Positions 10,640-22,618 of a stretch of DNA of 64,000 nt are shown piece by piece (positions within the stretch are counted from its first letter, which is position 1; every line of letters begins with the position of its first letter). The translations under genes were made by a program, and so were the position numbers. The notes beneath the pieces were generated by a model. It searched no databases. It saw only the letters and a program-made list of their open reading frames with translations, and was not told where the DNA came from. Source of the stretch: Liolophura sinensis (lineage: Eukaryota > Mollusca > Polyplacophora > Chitonida > Chitonidae). Where the stretch lies: contig NC_088295.1 of NCBI RefSeq assembly GCF_032854445.1, positions 31,864,470 to 31,928,469 of the forward strand. The letters run 5' to 3'.

Positions 10640-11971
10640 TAAGCTTAGTATCGACACCAATGACTCACTGACTCGAGTGATGTCATAGCTGTTCAAAAAC
10701 CAGTGGCATGCTGGACAATCGGCGTGGAGAGTAATCTGTTTTACAACGGATGCACCAACATGCGGTTAGAACAAACTCCACACAGTAACACATCATACAC
10801 TACATTCTCAGCAAATAAACTACATTGTTTTTTATCACAAAGTTTCCTAATATCCAGCTTTAAAACCATAAAACTGCCGTGAGATAATATACTACAACAG
10901 ATAAAATTACATTCATTTATTAAGGTTATATTATACTAAAACGTGTAACCAGTTTCAAATATGACAGAGGCAGAAACAGGGTTTATGGTAAGATCGATAG
11001 CTGTCTAGGAAACTGTTGTCTGCCCAATATCCAGCATGCCACTGTTTTTTTTAATAATTATGACGTCACTCAAGGCAATGGGTTTTTGCCGTCGAAACTA
11101 GACTTATGGAAATTAACATCATGAATTAGAAAAAGTGTTCTAACTTTATTTTCCATGTAATAATGTGAACTTCAAACGTATCATTGTGTAGAACTTCTGT
11201 TGTTACCTGTCAATGACAGGCAATTTTGGTAGCGAGAATTTTACAGACAGATGAATATAGGCGACTCTCTAAAAGAAACAGATAATAGTGTGAAGACCCT
11301 ATGACAGCTGACAGTTGTGTGGAGTTATGTCCCTTATTTAAGATGCAAACCGATACCTGCACCATACATGTATGTAATTTCTGGCCCAGAACTCACAACA
11401 CCGGAAAGAGACTCACAACATCTAACATTATAGCTCATCACTAACAGGGAAACTTCAGATTCTGCCTTATCCAAATGGTAACACTTTAACGATATGCAGT
11501 GCTAAATGGTAGATCAGCTATACCAATGTCTGACCGTACCTTTGTCAGATTTTAAGGTACGGTCAGGGGGAATTAACTCTCTAAGACAGAAAACAAGGCA
11601 ATTCCGAAAAATAATTTCATTTCCTTATGACGATGTGTTTGACTGTTTTACTGACACTGATCCAGCGGAAAATACCGGATAAAAATGATTGCTATGTCAA
11701 CTCTTCTGATATAAAGGGTAACGGTAAAAAGGTATACTTTTCAGGATTCTATCATACTTAACTGCCTCAGCTTTACTGGTGATATCGGCAGTTACATTAC
11801 GCAAGATCTCTTTTTCGTATCCCCAAAATTCCTCAAGTCACAGAGTGGCGCTATCTACAAGGTCACTTGTAGTGTTTCATTCGGTGCATCGATGGTTCGA
11901 CGCTCTAAAGCTTTATCACAGAGCTCTAACGTTTGTAGCATATGTACAATTTTGGATCTCTGACTTCATAT

Positions 11972-12240
11972 ACTTATTTTATTTATTTATTTATTTGAAT
12001 TGGTATTTTACACAGAACTTAAGAGTATTTTACTTACACGACGGCGGTCAGCATGATGGTGGGAGGTAACCGGACAAAGCCCGGGGGAAACCCACGCCCA
12101 TCCACAGGTCTCTGACAGACCTTCCAAATTACGGCCGGAGAGGATGACAGCATGGGCTGGATTTGAACTCACACTGACCGCATTTGTGAGAGGCTCGTGG
12201 GTCATTACGCCGTTCTGGCATGCTAACCCCCTGGGCCTCA
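11972..12240 (-). repeat. SINE family 1, near full length
   Basis: (ATTT)n tail, then core ('acgacggcggtcagc', 'agcccgggggaaaccca'), then the tRNA-related head on the minus strand ('gaactcacactgaccgcat', 'gtgagaggctcgtgggtc'). It is diverged. Confidence 0.85.
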
Positions 12241-12289
12241 CTCCACGAATTTGCACATTATGATATCTGACCTACATGCATGTGTTTAT

Positions 12290-13000
12290 GCTAGAGTGAA
12301 CAAACTATATTACGGAGAAGGCCGGGTGTAAACAATACACAATCACTGTACACGATCACTGTACACAGTCAATTCTACTCGATAACTACATGTAGGTGTA
12401 TATGTCTATCAGTGAACCATAGCACATATATGTGCCACTGGAGTGGCTCGTGGACGATTGAGGGAAACACCTTATAATCGCTAAGATACACAAGGGGCTG
12501 GTTCAGACCCTGCCTTGGACCCTGCCTTGGACTCTGCCTTACTCTTTGTGGGATCGTGTTGACGGTAAATGAGCGGTTCGTCGTTTGACAGTTCGTGCAA
12601 CCCTAGGTTCAGTGAAGACCATTTGCCTCCCACTAATATTGTGTGCATATGTGTACGTTACGTATGAGACAATGCTTGATTAACGTTATTACCTATAAGG
12701 TCGAAGGTTATCCCGCGGTCCATTTGGCGTTATTAAACAAAAATCAAATGTATGTGTGCACACGAATGCACACAAGTATGTAGAGGAGAGACACTTATTA
12801 CCTCCCTTATGAAATTATCAGGTTTTTTGGGAAATGTGTGGATATTTGTGCTGATGTCTCATTGGCTGACAAGTGAGTAAGCGTATTAAACTATGGGCAG
12901 TACATTTACACTCTGGAAACTATTGAACCATGACTAAGTCTGACAAAGGGAAGTGAGGTGACCCTAACCTTACGCTGACCGGCCACAGTCAGTAGTATGT
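12290..13000. other. Intergenic, upstream of the first actin gene
   Basis: No SINE, coding exon or perfect CArG box was seen. One CArG-like sequence with two mismatches (ccttataatc) lies near 12470. Confidence 0.4.
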
Positions 13001-13006
13001 AGTGCT

Positions 13007-13101
13007 TATAAATTACTTCATCGCCTTCTGCTGTATTAGGTCAAGAGGGTGAGTAGATACAGGCTGCAATGCTCAACACTTCTAGTTCACGAGTATGACA
13101 A
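13007..13101 (+). promoter_or_regulatory. Candidate promoter and 5' UTR exon of diverged actin
   Basis: A TATAAAT lies at 13007-13013. Transcription would start near 13037, followed by two possible donors (GTGAGTA at 13049, GTAAGT at 13102). Either could splice to the acceptor at 14041-14042, six bases before the start codon. No transcript data support the choice. Confidence 0.3.
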
Positions 13102-13436
13102 GTAAGTTGTTACACTGTTAATATATATGGACGTTACATGTGCTGTGTTAATGTGAAGCCTCACACAGTTTGTCTTAAAGTTTAAGGTAATGTATAAGTA
13201 TTAATGATGTCGAGAGCGTGTAGATCTTATATAGTAAGACAGAGTATACATGCAGTTAGACAGTATATGCAGCTAGGTTCAAGTCCAAGTCAACCAAAAG
13301 GCAGGCGACCTCTCCTTTTCAGTGGCGTTGTGTTTGTCGTACACGTACACACGTTCACGTGTGTCCTGCTTTAACTATGACTTTATACACGGCCCATATT
13401 GATTGCCGTACAGTTTCATCTAACGTGTCGCTGTCG

Positions 13437-13650
13437 TCACACCAAGCCAACCATGGCCACTGAGGTCGTGCGTTCAACTCCCTACTTGGGCTGCGACTTT
13501 AAGCCATAGACGACTTTTGTCAAGTAAGGACGGTGGTTCCCTCAAGCTTCCTCGGGTTTCCTCCATCCGTAAATCTCACCGCTGTCATGAAACGGAAGTA
13601 AGCGGGAGTCGTGGTGTTATATCCCAAATAAACAAATAATTTATGTTGCA
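13437..13650 (+). repeat. Possible diverged SINE remnant
   Basis: 'gtcgtgcgttcaactcc' resembles a tRNA B box and the stretch ends in an AAATAAAC-rich tail. The body differs from families 1 and 2, so this is a weak call. Confidence 0.3.
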
Positions 13651-13716
13651 AGATGACAGAAATTTTCACGAAATGGAATGTTATCAAAAACCATACAGTA
13701 CTACTGTTTCATATTC

Positions 13717-13918
13717 ATGGCCTCCGTTGCCGAGGGGGTTAGCACACCTCTCACCAATGCTGGCTTCCTCTCCGGCATGAATAGGTCTTTCAGCAACTTG
13801 TTGACGGTCAAGGGTTTCCGCAGGGGTCTGCTCGGATTCATCCTACTGTAATGCTGGGTTCCGTTGTATAAGTGAAATGTTCTTGAAAAACAGAAATCAA
13901 ACAAATAAATAAATTTCA
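13717..13918 (+). repeat. SINE family 1, diverged, with tRNA-like head
   Basis: Head 'tggcctccgttgccgag', 'cctctcaccaatgc', core 'taatgctggg', 'gtataagtgaaatgttcttg', AAAT tail. It lies in the presumed 5' UTR intron of the first actin gene. Confidence 0.75.
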
Positions 13919-14048
13919 TAGTCAAAGTGTAGTTACGTCTGACTTTAGTGTAGACCTAACAACTGTGAATCGCATCAACCAAGGTGACAAACTGTGGTCA
14001 GTTTCGAAATGATGCTTAAATGGCAGGCTGTTTCATTCACAGGACATC

Positions 14049-17000
14049 ATGTGTGATGAGGACGACATCTCTGGTATAGTCATTGATAACGGCTCTTGTG
14101 TGTGCAAGATGGGATACGCTGGTGAGGACTTACCAAAGTGTAGAGTCTCAACAGTGATTGGACGTCAGCTACATCAGGTATGTGGTTTGTCTGAAAAAGT
14201 ACTTAGGGCTCTATCTGTGGTTAAATGATTGGTACACTACACGTTGCCATTGAGTTTGCGCGTACTAGTCCAGATCTGTCTGCTTAAACTGCGGATTTAA
14301 GTCAGGAGGTTTGTCACTTAACTGACGATGGCCTGTAGTCTACTCTGTGGATGAAACATTTTGGGGTACGGCGTTAGATATCAATCAAATGAATAAATCA
14401 ATCTAAATGAGTCTGGCCCACCTCCTACCACTTGACTGGCTCACTGAAATAAAGTAGCGAACGATTGGGAGTAGGAATGACATACTCTTGAACACCTTTG
14501 AATGTTTCAGCCAGCTATGTTGGATGTGAACTTAAAGGACCCTTACATAGGTGACCTGGCGCAGGAGAAACGAGGGATGCTCAGTCTGGAGTATCCGATA
14601 AAGCGTGGAGTTGTCACAGACTGGGACACCATGGAGGAGTTCTGGAAACACATGTATTATAACGAGCTAAGAGCGGCGCCAGAGGAGCACCCAGTCCTGA
14701 TCACTGAGCCGCCATTAAACCCCAAGAGTAACAGAGAAAAGATGATAGAGGTATAGGCCTACATCTTGTTATCTATTTTGACTGGGATATTATGTAGGTG
14801 TTAGTGAGGGTCTGTTCGTTTCTTGATAAAGTTCATGGGTGGTGAAAGCCTTGCACTGTACCTGATGACAAGACCTCCTGACTTGATATCATAGCCGAAC
14901 CACCTAGAGCTTGAATCGATCAAGCCACCCCACGAGCTTGTGTACACTCTTAAAAGTGAATATATATGATATTAATAGTGTTAAATCGATGGAAAGTGTT
15001 GATAATCTTAGGTTAACATGCTTTAAAAGTGTTGGCAGTTTAGCATCGTATACAAAATACTTAGACAATGTTGCAATCCAGCACTGTCAAATTATTATTA
15101 TTATTAGCACTTTTAGGTGTGGTGCTCCACACTTTCATGATGCGCTTTATATCATAAATTTATTCATTTATTTGATTAATGTTATACGCCCTACAGAAGA
15201 GTATTTCACTTGTATAACGGCAGCCAGCATTATGATGAGAAGAAACCCACGATCATCCGTAGGTTGCTACAAGACCTTCCGACGTTCGTCCGGAGAAGAC
15301 AACATGAACTGGACTTGAACTGACAGCGACCGCATTGGTGATAAGCTCCTGGGCTATTGCGCCGCGCTAGCGCACTAACCACGGGGGCTACGGAGGCTCT
15401 TATGATAAATGTTTTGTAACTCAACATTATGTTATCACTTGGAACCAAGGAGTAACATTTCAAGAGGATGGTACGTTCATTGTACATCAAGTAGCATGTT
15501 ATGTCATTTTAACACACACAAAATGTTGGAATTCTAACATTGCGTTGTAAGAGTGAATAGGCTCAGGCCAGATCAACAACAAGTGTTCCTGGAAGGAAAT
15601 AACATTATGCATATGCTAAGCTTAGGTACACTTTTCTGTAAGTAGGTATTGTGGGTAAAAAGGTGCACAGTTCTGTATGATATGCTTAGCACTAATTGGT
15701 TTATAAGGACTTGACCTATATGATTTGACCTTTTTAAAAAGTCTTTACTTATTATCATACATGTACTATTGACAACAGTGCACTAACATTTATTTCTGCT
15801 TCGTGCTTGTTGCAGACGTTTTTTGAGGCTTTAGAGGTGCCGGCATTCTACGTCACTCTCCCCGCCATATTGTCGTGTTACGGCCTGGGGAGGGTGTCGG
15901 CCATGATGTTAGATATTGGGGACAGTGTCTCTCACATTTTGCCCATATATGAAGGTAAGTATGTAGAGAAACTTTCTCGGGATTTCTAAAACGTTACACT
16001 CTGTCAACTGCGAGATTTGCTAAGAATTATGTCAAATAATTCCGAATATTATTTTCGATTCATTTCATGCACCTTTGTCTGCCTTGAGGTGCAGATTGTG
16101 TAAGTTCATAACCCGATAACCTTTGACCGAATAAATCAATACAGGTATTAAATCTAAAGACAAGTGCTATATTTGAAAAATGCTTGTATTAAGATCCAGG
16201 CCTGGCTTAACATTTAGTACATTTTTATTAACTGTCCCGAAATAATGCCCAAGGGTATACCAAAGTGCCATATTTAAATTGTATTAGGAAAAGACTTGTC
16301 TTAAGATTCAAGTCTGGCTTAACAAATAATACATTTTGTATAATATAGTGTCATATTGTCACTTTTTGTCTAATTGTTTATCCCAGGTTACACGATACCT
16401 CACGTGATAGATCGGATAAACCTCGGAGGTCAGGATGTCACCGATTATTTGGAACGTTTAGTACATGGTAGAGGTTATAACGTGAACAAAACGGGTACGG
16501 TTTCTACACATTAGGAAGTGACTTCTTATATCTCTTTGAATTCAAGACCTATGTACTAGCCAGTGTGTTCAATGTGCCATTGGTTAGAAGTATTTACTGT
16601 CCAACAAAAACACCCACCGCATCTCTGTATAGCTATACTATTGATATTTATTGTAGCACCACTTTGATTTAGTGAATACCAAAACAAGATTTAGGCCTGT
16701 ATTTTTAGGATAAACCCAAAATGTATAAAGCCACACTCGATGCCAGAATATTGAAATAAGGATGGTATAATTAATTTCATTCCACCCAAATGGGTAAACA
16801 AATCTGATGCCAATTTAAATTTATGCACAAAACATGCTTTTTTTTCTTTATTTCTATAGGCTTATCATATATAGAGTCTCCAATAATGAACTGTCCTAAA
16901 CTGTTTACAGATCAGCGAGAAAACTTTCGGGAAATGAAAGAAAAGGTGTGCTACTCAGCTCTATATTACGGAGAAGAATTGAAGATTTCCGATACAGGTA

Positions 17001-19604
17001 GTTCTTCTGACAAGGAGATGCGATATCAACTTCCGGACGGCAACACAATAGCGATTAACAAGGAAAGGTTCCAGGCCGGGGAGGCACTGTTTGACCCCAC
17101 GTTGATAGGTATGACCTTGGTTTTCTTGAAATAGATCGTTGTATAGCAGAGAGCTCTTCACATTGGCCTACCGACGACTTACAACGGAACTACAACAAAG
17201 AGTTTTGAAACAAGAAAGGAAAATATAAAAAGAATACAAAACAAATGTTTAATCGAAAATATATACATGTGTTTGTTTTTACGTTTATGGTGCTGAAAAC
17301 GATAACCAAAGCAGGTTTCACAGAAGTAAAACAAATTATTTTATGTGGATGTTTATCAGGAATGGACTGTCCTGGTCTTCACGAGAAACTTTTCTCAGCC
17401 ATAATGAAATGTGACATGGATACGCGGAAGGATCTGTACCCTAACCTGGTAATATCTGGTGGAACCACATTAATGCCAGGTACGATTATACATGTATAAG
17501 TTGTTTCTCTTTCGATGTATCTTCGGTTGAAAAGTGCTAATTTCGTCATATGGCATACACACACTGAGAGAAAAGTTTGGGTCAACTGACTCAAAAATCC
17601 GAGCTATTCAACTGAGAAAACTGAGTCATATGATCAGATCAGCTAAGTCATGAAACTCGTCTGGTTATATTTTCAGTCAGTTGACCCAACCATTTATCTC
17701 TCATGGTTTAAGACGTGACTCAGATAAACTGCTTGTAGGGAGTTGGCTTCAGTCACTGACTGGCATTCGGCAGTTTACCACTCGTGCCGATTCCAGTTGA
17801 ATTTTTGGGGTGACTTCAGGTGAATTTTAAGCTTCATGTATGTCGAGCTTGGAGAAACGTTGTGTATCGGTAGAGCTCAGCATATACAGGATTTTAAGGC
17901 GCGACTGAACTCAACTCAGCTGATCGTACCGAGTTGGTCCTTGTCGCCGATACCATACGACTGTAAAATTGATTTTCATTATTTAATTGATTGGTGTTTT
18001 ACGCCGTACTCAAGAATATTTCACTTATACGACGGCGGTCAGCGTTACGGTGGGCACAGCGGGAATAGCGGGAAAGCGGGCACAGCCCGGGGGAAACCCA
18101 CGACCATCCACAGCTGTTGGAAGACCTTCCCACGTACGACGGGAGAGGGAAGCATGAATTGGACTTGAGCTCACAGCGACCGTATTGGTGAGAGGCTCCT
18201 GGGTCATTTACGCTGCTCTAGCGCGCTAACCAACTGAGCCACGGAGCCCCTCCCCCCCCCCCCCCCCCTGTTAAATTGAAGTGCATTCTGTATCCCTTAA
18301 GCTTTGCATACACGGGAACACGACTCAATTCAGCTTGGTCGTTAGCCCCCAGTCGCTGATGCACATACGGACTGGATTGAACCGGCATACACGTAACGGC
18401 ATGAGTACAAATTTAGTCGAGTCGACTCGTTATAAGCATACACGTGCACTCCAGACCCCGACGTCAGAGTTGGGTTGAGTTGAATCACGTATTAAAGAGG
18501 TTTAGCTGATACTCTTCGTGATTCCACATACGTGAGCGTTTACGATATGTATGCCGAGCTAAAGGAAACTGTGTACGGCTGTGAATTTGTTTTCTTTTCC
18601 GGTATATGTACTCCTCCTTGAGCAACCTGTACTGTTACAAGAGGAGTGTGGGGTTTTTCTTACGGTTTTTGTTTTTTTACGCCGTACTAAATCAGTTTTT
18701 TCACTTATACAACCGGGATTTATGGGTTAACGAAACTGTATAGTGTTCGCAGTAACTGCCACTCTGTGTATTAACTTTAAGCCGCAGTCGAGCCAGCGTG
18801 ATCTGGATTCGAACCTGTGATTCTGGTCAGTTGCAAGCGAAATGTACATGCATATGAAGCAATGTTTATGACGAAATCATTTCCCTAAGTGAATTAATGG
18901 TACCAATGACCCGAGAGTCTTTCTCCGGTGCAATCGCTGTAAGTAATTTCAAGTCTGCTTCCACTGGTCGTTCGTGCATGGGAAAGTCCTCAAGCATCCT
19001 GTAGATGGCTGTGGATTTTCAACGGGATCGGCCCGATTTCCTGCCGCCATAATTCTGGCCGCCATCTTAAATGAAATGTTCTTCAGTGCGACGAAAACTC
19101 CAATCAAAAGATAAATGAATAAATTAATGCTACTGTTCCTTCAAAAACAAAGAGGATAAGGTGTGTATAAATAAGGACAAAATTTGGCTAAAGAGAGTTT
19201 ATATATAACCGGAGTTTTTCATGTGGTTTTTATTTACATTTGCGCTTCACCAACATTTTTTATGGAAATTAGGTGTTAGGCAAACTGCAGAAAATGTTAA
19301 TGCAATCGTTATGAATTGTATGTAACTGTTTGTGTATATTTGAACAGGTTTTGCTGATCGGCTACAGAAGGAAATGGAAATGCTAATTCCGTCAAGCATG
19401 AACACAAAAGTTGTGGGGCGTGACTATGGAGATGTATCAGTGTGGATAGGAGGTTCGGTACTCGCTTCGTTGTCGGTGTTCAACAAAATGGCGATTACGA
19501 AAGAGGAATATATGGAAACTGGACCTAGTGTCGTCCATAGGAAATGTTTTGAGGGACAAGAGAAGTATAGAGTGTTTGAATGTGACGGTAAAGTGAGGAC
19601 TTAA
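14049..19604 (+). CDS. Diverged actin-family protein, 396 aa, 7 exons
   Basis: Exons: 14049-14177, 14511-14750, 15816-15954, 16387-16494, 16911-17108, 17360-17479 and 19348-19604. All have GT-AG borders, and the joined length is 1191 nt including the stop. The product aligns with conventional actin end to end ('PYIGDLAQ', '[20 protein letters not shown]', 'SVWIGGS', '[10 protein letters not shown]'). It adds about 16 residues after the usual C-terminal Phe. By rabbit muscle actin numbering, the changes include Gly15 to Cys, His73 to Arg, Gln137 (catalytic) to Pro, Gly158 to Ser and Lys336 to Asp, with the PPERKY segment replaced. Asp11, Asp154 and His161 remain. It therefore probably binds or hydrolyses ATP poorly, which is inference. 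The frame is intact throughout, arguing against a pseudogene. The fifth exon starts at 16911 because that keeps actin spacing exactly. Several introns carry SINEs. Confidence 0.9.
14320..14405 (+). repeat. Degraded SINE family 1 fragment in actin intron 1
   Basis: Only the 3' part is recognisable: 'ggggtacggcgttagatatc' followed by 'aatcaaatgaataaatc'. Confidence 0.5.
15161..15396 (-). repeat. SINE family 1, near full length, in actin intron 2
   Basis: Tail 'tattcatttatttgatta', core 'aacggcagccagcattatga', head 'gacttgaactgacagcgacc', 'gcgccgcgctagcgcactaa'. It lies antisense to the gene. Confidence 0.85.
17566..17702. mobile_element. 137-bp palindromic element in actin intron 6
   Basis: Imperfect terminal inverted repeats of about 26 bp at 17566-17591 and 17675-17702 ('gggtcaactgact' and 'agtcagttgaccc', ends 'gagag' and 'ctctc') enclose about 85 bp. 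It has the form of a small MITE. No target duplication was identified and no second copy was found in the window. Confidence 0.5.
17978..18250 (-). repeat. SINE family 1, full length, in actin intron 6
   Basis: Core 'ttacgccgtactcaagaata' through the head ('gctgctctagcgcgctaac', 'caactgagccacgg'). An uninterrupted C run of about 17 (18252-18268) follows the head directly. Confidence 0.9.
18663..18720 (-). repeat. Short SINE family 1 fragment
   Basis: 'ttttacgccgtac' and 'ttcacttatacaac' are recognisable; the rest is gone. Confidence 0.5.
18955..19126 (+). repeat. Diverged SINE family 1 copy in actin intron 6
   Basis: 'gtagatggctgtggatttt', 'ccgccataattctggccgcc', 'aaatgaaatgttctt', then an AAT-rich tail. 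It is heavily mutated. Confidence 0.6.
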
Positions 19605-19855
19605 GTCACTGGACTTTCTTAGTTCGGTGTATGTGTGTCTGACAATATTTGCTGAACAATGCAACCTTGCTGAATATGGCTTTCAAGGCAAATTGTTTGT
19701 TCTAAATTTGAAACGGCTGAAAATGGTTGTTTTAGATTAATATCCACCTGTTTTCAGTCTATGGGTATCTACGGGTATATTTTCGAATCTTTATCGCAAC
19801 TGCATGATACAAAATAATGTGAAGACAATCACTGTATTTTTTAAAGCGAAAAATG

Positions 19856-19861
19856 AATAAA
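19856..19861 (+). terminator. Poly(A) signal of diverged actin gene
   Basis: AATAAA lies 252 bases after the stop codon, followed by a T-rich stretch. It implies a 3' UTR of about 270 nt. Confidence 0.6.
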
Positions 19862-19879
19862 ATTTTGAAAATTTGAAAT

Positions 19880-22320
19880 TGTCTTTCTTAAATGTTCAAG
19901 TTAATGTGGTATGTTATATGTGTGTCTTCCTGTATAGCTCTGTGTTTGCAATATTTTTTTTTTATTTCTTCATTGGGTTGACTCATTGTCCACGTGCATG
20001 GTTTTATTATGGGAATCACATAACTTGCCCCAGACATTAGGAATATCTTGATCTTTTATTTTAGGTGATCGGAGATATTTGCTTTTTTGTTATTCGACAC
20101 AGAAATAGAAAATGTAGCTTTTGCTCTATAACCATAACAAAATTGGTCTGTTATATCATAGCGATATTCGCATCTTTTGTGTACCGATTTCATGACGTGT
20201 ATTTCACATGCATAACTATAGGAGATGGCAACAAAGTCTTGCAGAACTCCCAAGAACTTCCACGCAAGCTAGGGGATCAACCCCAACCTGGACAGGGATT
20301 TCTGGACTCCTTGGCACCGATAAGTGGCTGATGATGCTCTTGGGATCATTTGAGCAGCCTTAGGTTCGTTAATTAAAACCACTTATCTTCCAACATTACG
20401 ACGTAAGTCTGTACATCACATGCACGTGGGGAAGTTTGTCAATAAGGTTTACTTTTCAATCTCTGGCTTCCTCTGTCTATTAAACTAATAAGCCTTGCGG
20501 TAAGTGGAAAAGTTTTGATTTCGTCGTTCATGCAACAACAGTCCGCTAACTAAATTAGTCAGTGTGTTGTGAAATAGTCAGTGTACAGCATATGAAACTG
20601 ACAACTGATTTTATGCCTTGTATAGCATAATTATACTCAACACGACGGAACTAACAATCCCAACTCCCAAATTAACAATCACTCAAACCAACGGGTTTTA
20701 TGAAGCTTCCAACTACACATATGTACAAGGAAACATTTTATGACTTCGACAATAAGATTAATAAATGATGTCTCCATTCAAATGAGTACATCACTTTCAG
20801 AATTAACATTCCAGTACAGCTACTATATACAGCTGATATATTTACACCTTGGGAATAAAGAGAACAATACTGACAACACAATGGAGTTCACCACATCAAA
20901 CTAAGGTTTACCATGTGTGGATTATGTTTTGTACATTAGAGATTTATGGAGATACAGGTTAGGTATCAGCATCCTGGGATACTGTCCATATCGTTGAACC
21001 TGAGGCTGGGATATCTCTGATAAAACTCTGACAGGGTGTGACTGGAGCTGACTTCGGAATTTCGAACAAATGGGGAGCCTTTCCCGCCTAAAACAATTCG
21101 GGCCTTACCTGTGTAACCTGTGCAGTAGTCCTGTCTTTGCGATGACGTTTTGTGGGTAAACATCAAAAACCCCACAGGTGTGTTAATCGTCTCCCGGGAA
21201 GCGCAGCCGTGTCGGAAAATACAACAAACTGTTTGGGCGACGAAAGAGATTTATCAATATCAAAAAATAAATACATGTTTGATAAAGGGCTGGCCTTCGG
21301 AGAGAGTCCATTTTACATCTCGGTCAGCGAGATTACCGTGTTACTTAAGTGTAGTGTTATACTAAGTGCGTCCCGGGAAAATACTGCTGTTTATAAACAT
21401 TTATAAAACAATTAAAAGTACTAGTCATACAAGTATTATTATTAAATTCTTACCTTTAATTGCATATTGCAAATTATTACAACTATATGCATGAATTTAT
21501 TCCCCAAAACCAATAAAAGAGATTTTGTATGTTTTGCTGATTGCGGACCCATGCATGCACGAGTAGCTTCAAGGACAACACATCGTAAGCTTCAGATATA
21601 ATGTCTTATTCTACATGAATGTAAACCGAATATCCCAGCGAAGTCTATTTATGGTATTTTACCATTTATAAACGTATGGGGTTTGTCGAGTAAAGGTTAC
21701 CTGTGTATGGCCTCTAGTTCCTTAATATGGTATTCCCATGCACATCATATGCAGAGTTCCCTGCATAATTGATTTGTACCAGACAAGTTTATGACAGATA
21801 GCTTATGTTTAGCCTAAATGTCTAACAGCTTATTACCTGTATTTACAGTTATAAGCATGTGCAGGTGACATAACGGGGTGGTTAGCCATCAAGCGACACG
21901 CATGTACGGCCCTCAGTCTACACTACCTGTCCAATCTGTTTATACGTAAGACTTATAAATGATTTGTCACCCCAGTTCAGGGCACAGAAAACTGCAGGCT
22001 ATAGTCACAAATATTTATAGCATATAGGTCATAGCTCTGGCGGTCATTATGTCGACACATGTTTTAGACAGAGCCGTTATAATGGCATTGAGTATTGGAA
22101 TATAATCACACATTCAGATTTCAACGCAAAATACAAATAAATCACTTGCTTCGGCAATTATGCATTCCACAAAAGCCATACATAACTAGTTTGCGGCTTA
22201 TCCACGTCCATATATCTTTTATCCTTATATATGTGAAAAACGTCCACCTGTTGACAAACCAGCGGCTTTGTGTACATTCAAGGGAACGACGTAGTTATCT
22301 CCCTTTAGAGCAAACTTTCC
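19880..22320. other. Intergenic between the two actin genes
   Basis: AT-rich, with no SINE seen. The only notable frame is on the minus strand at 20966-21175, listed separately. Confidence 0.4.
20966..21175 (-). CDS. Hypothetical short ORF, 69 aa
   Basis: An open frame with ordinary codon choice in a locally GC-richer patch; it contains 'GYTGKARIVLGG' and 'LSEFYQRYPSLRFND'. A donor-like GGTAAGG lies inside it and an acceptor-like 'aaagacag' just before 'DYCTGYTG', so it might be a terminal exon. I do not recognise the protein, and chance is quite possible. Confidence 0.2.
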   Translation of the reverse strand: MGFLMFTHKTSSQRQDYCTGYTGKARIVLGGKGSPFVRNSEVSSSHTLSEFYQRYPSLRFNDMDSIPGC

Positions 22321-22326
22321 ATTCTT

Positions 22327-22374
22327 GGCTGTGACTCGCCCTAACCAGCTCTTATCTGGATTGCCCATATTTGG
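22327..22374 (+). promoter_or_regulatory. Distal CArG (SRF) module of actin promoter
   Basis: Contains a perfect CArG box, CCATATTTGG (22365-22374). The block GGCTGTGACT (22327-22336) and TGGATT before the box recur in the proximal module, so the module is duplicated. Confidence 0.7.
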
Positions 22375-22520
22375 ACTATGATGCATCTTGTGCATTAGCA
22401 TCTCCCTACATATTTCTCCACTTTGAGTCAGGGCTTATACTACGCTGTCCTCAGCCTTAGAACAACCCGTGCGTCGTGAGAGCTAAAGCATTCATATGCT
22501 TACTTATAGTTTACTTATTA

Positions 22521-22552
22521 GGCTGTGACTAACCTGGATTAACCATATTTGG
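22521..22552 (+). promoter_or_regulatory. Proximal CArG (SRF) module of actin promoter
   Basis: GGCTGTGACT (22521-22530), then TGGATTAACCATATTTGG with the perfect CArG box at 22543-22552, 67 bp upstream of the TATA box. SRF binding to CArG boxes is well established for muscle and serum-responsive actin genes. Confidence 0.75.
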
Positions 22553-22618
22553 GTTGTTATGGGTGGATCGAGAGTAGAATTGGTCACCAGTTCTTGGAAC
22601 CACAGAGATATGTGGTGG

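Larger units (their letters stand above)
9835..11290. repeat. Long inverted repeat (DR2 arms) with spacer
   Basis: The left arm (9835-10022 plus 10640-10745) is the reverse complement of the right arm (11015-11290). Shared blocks include 'ggcgactctctaaaagaaa', 'ggcaattttggtagc', 'aataatgt' and 'ccagcatgccactg'. The left arm is split by the 617-bp MITE. The spacer (about 10795-11000) is repeated at 30400-30600. It could be a palindromic non-autonomous transposon or a fold-back insertion; no coding sequence was recognised. Confidence 0.75.

Noticed and set aside
16859-16910. Earlier acceptor (ctatag at 16859) for the fifth exon of the diverged actin
   Set aside because: It would insert about 16 foreign residues; the acceptor ending at 16910 keeps exact actin spacing.
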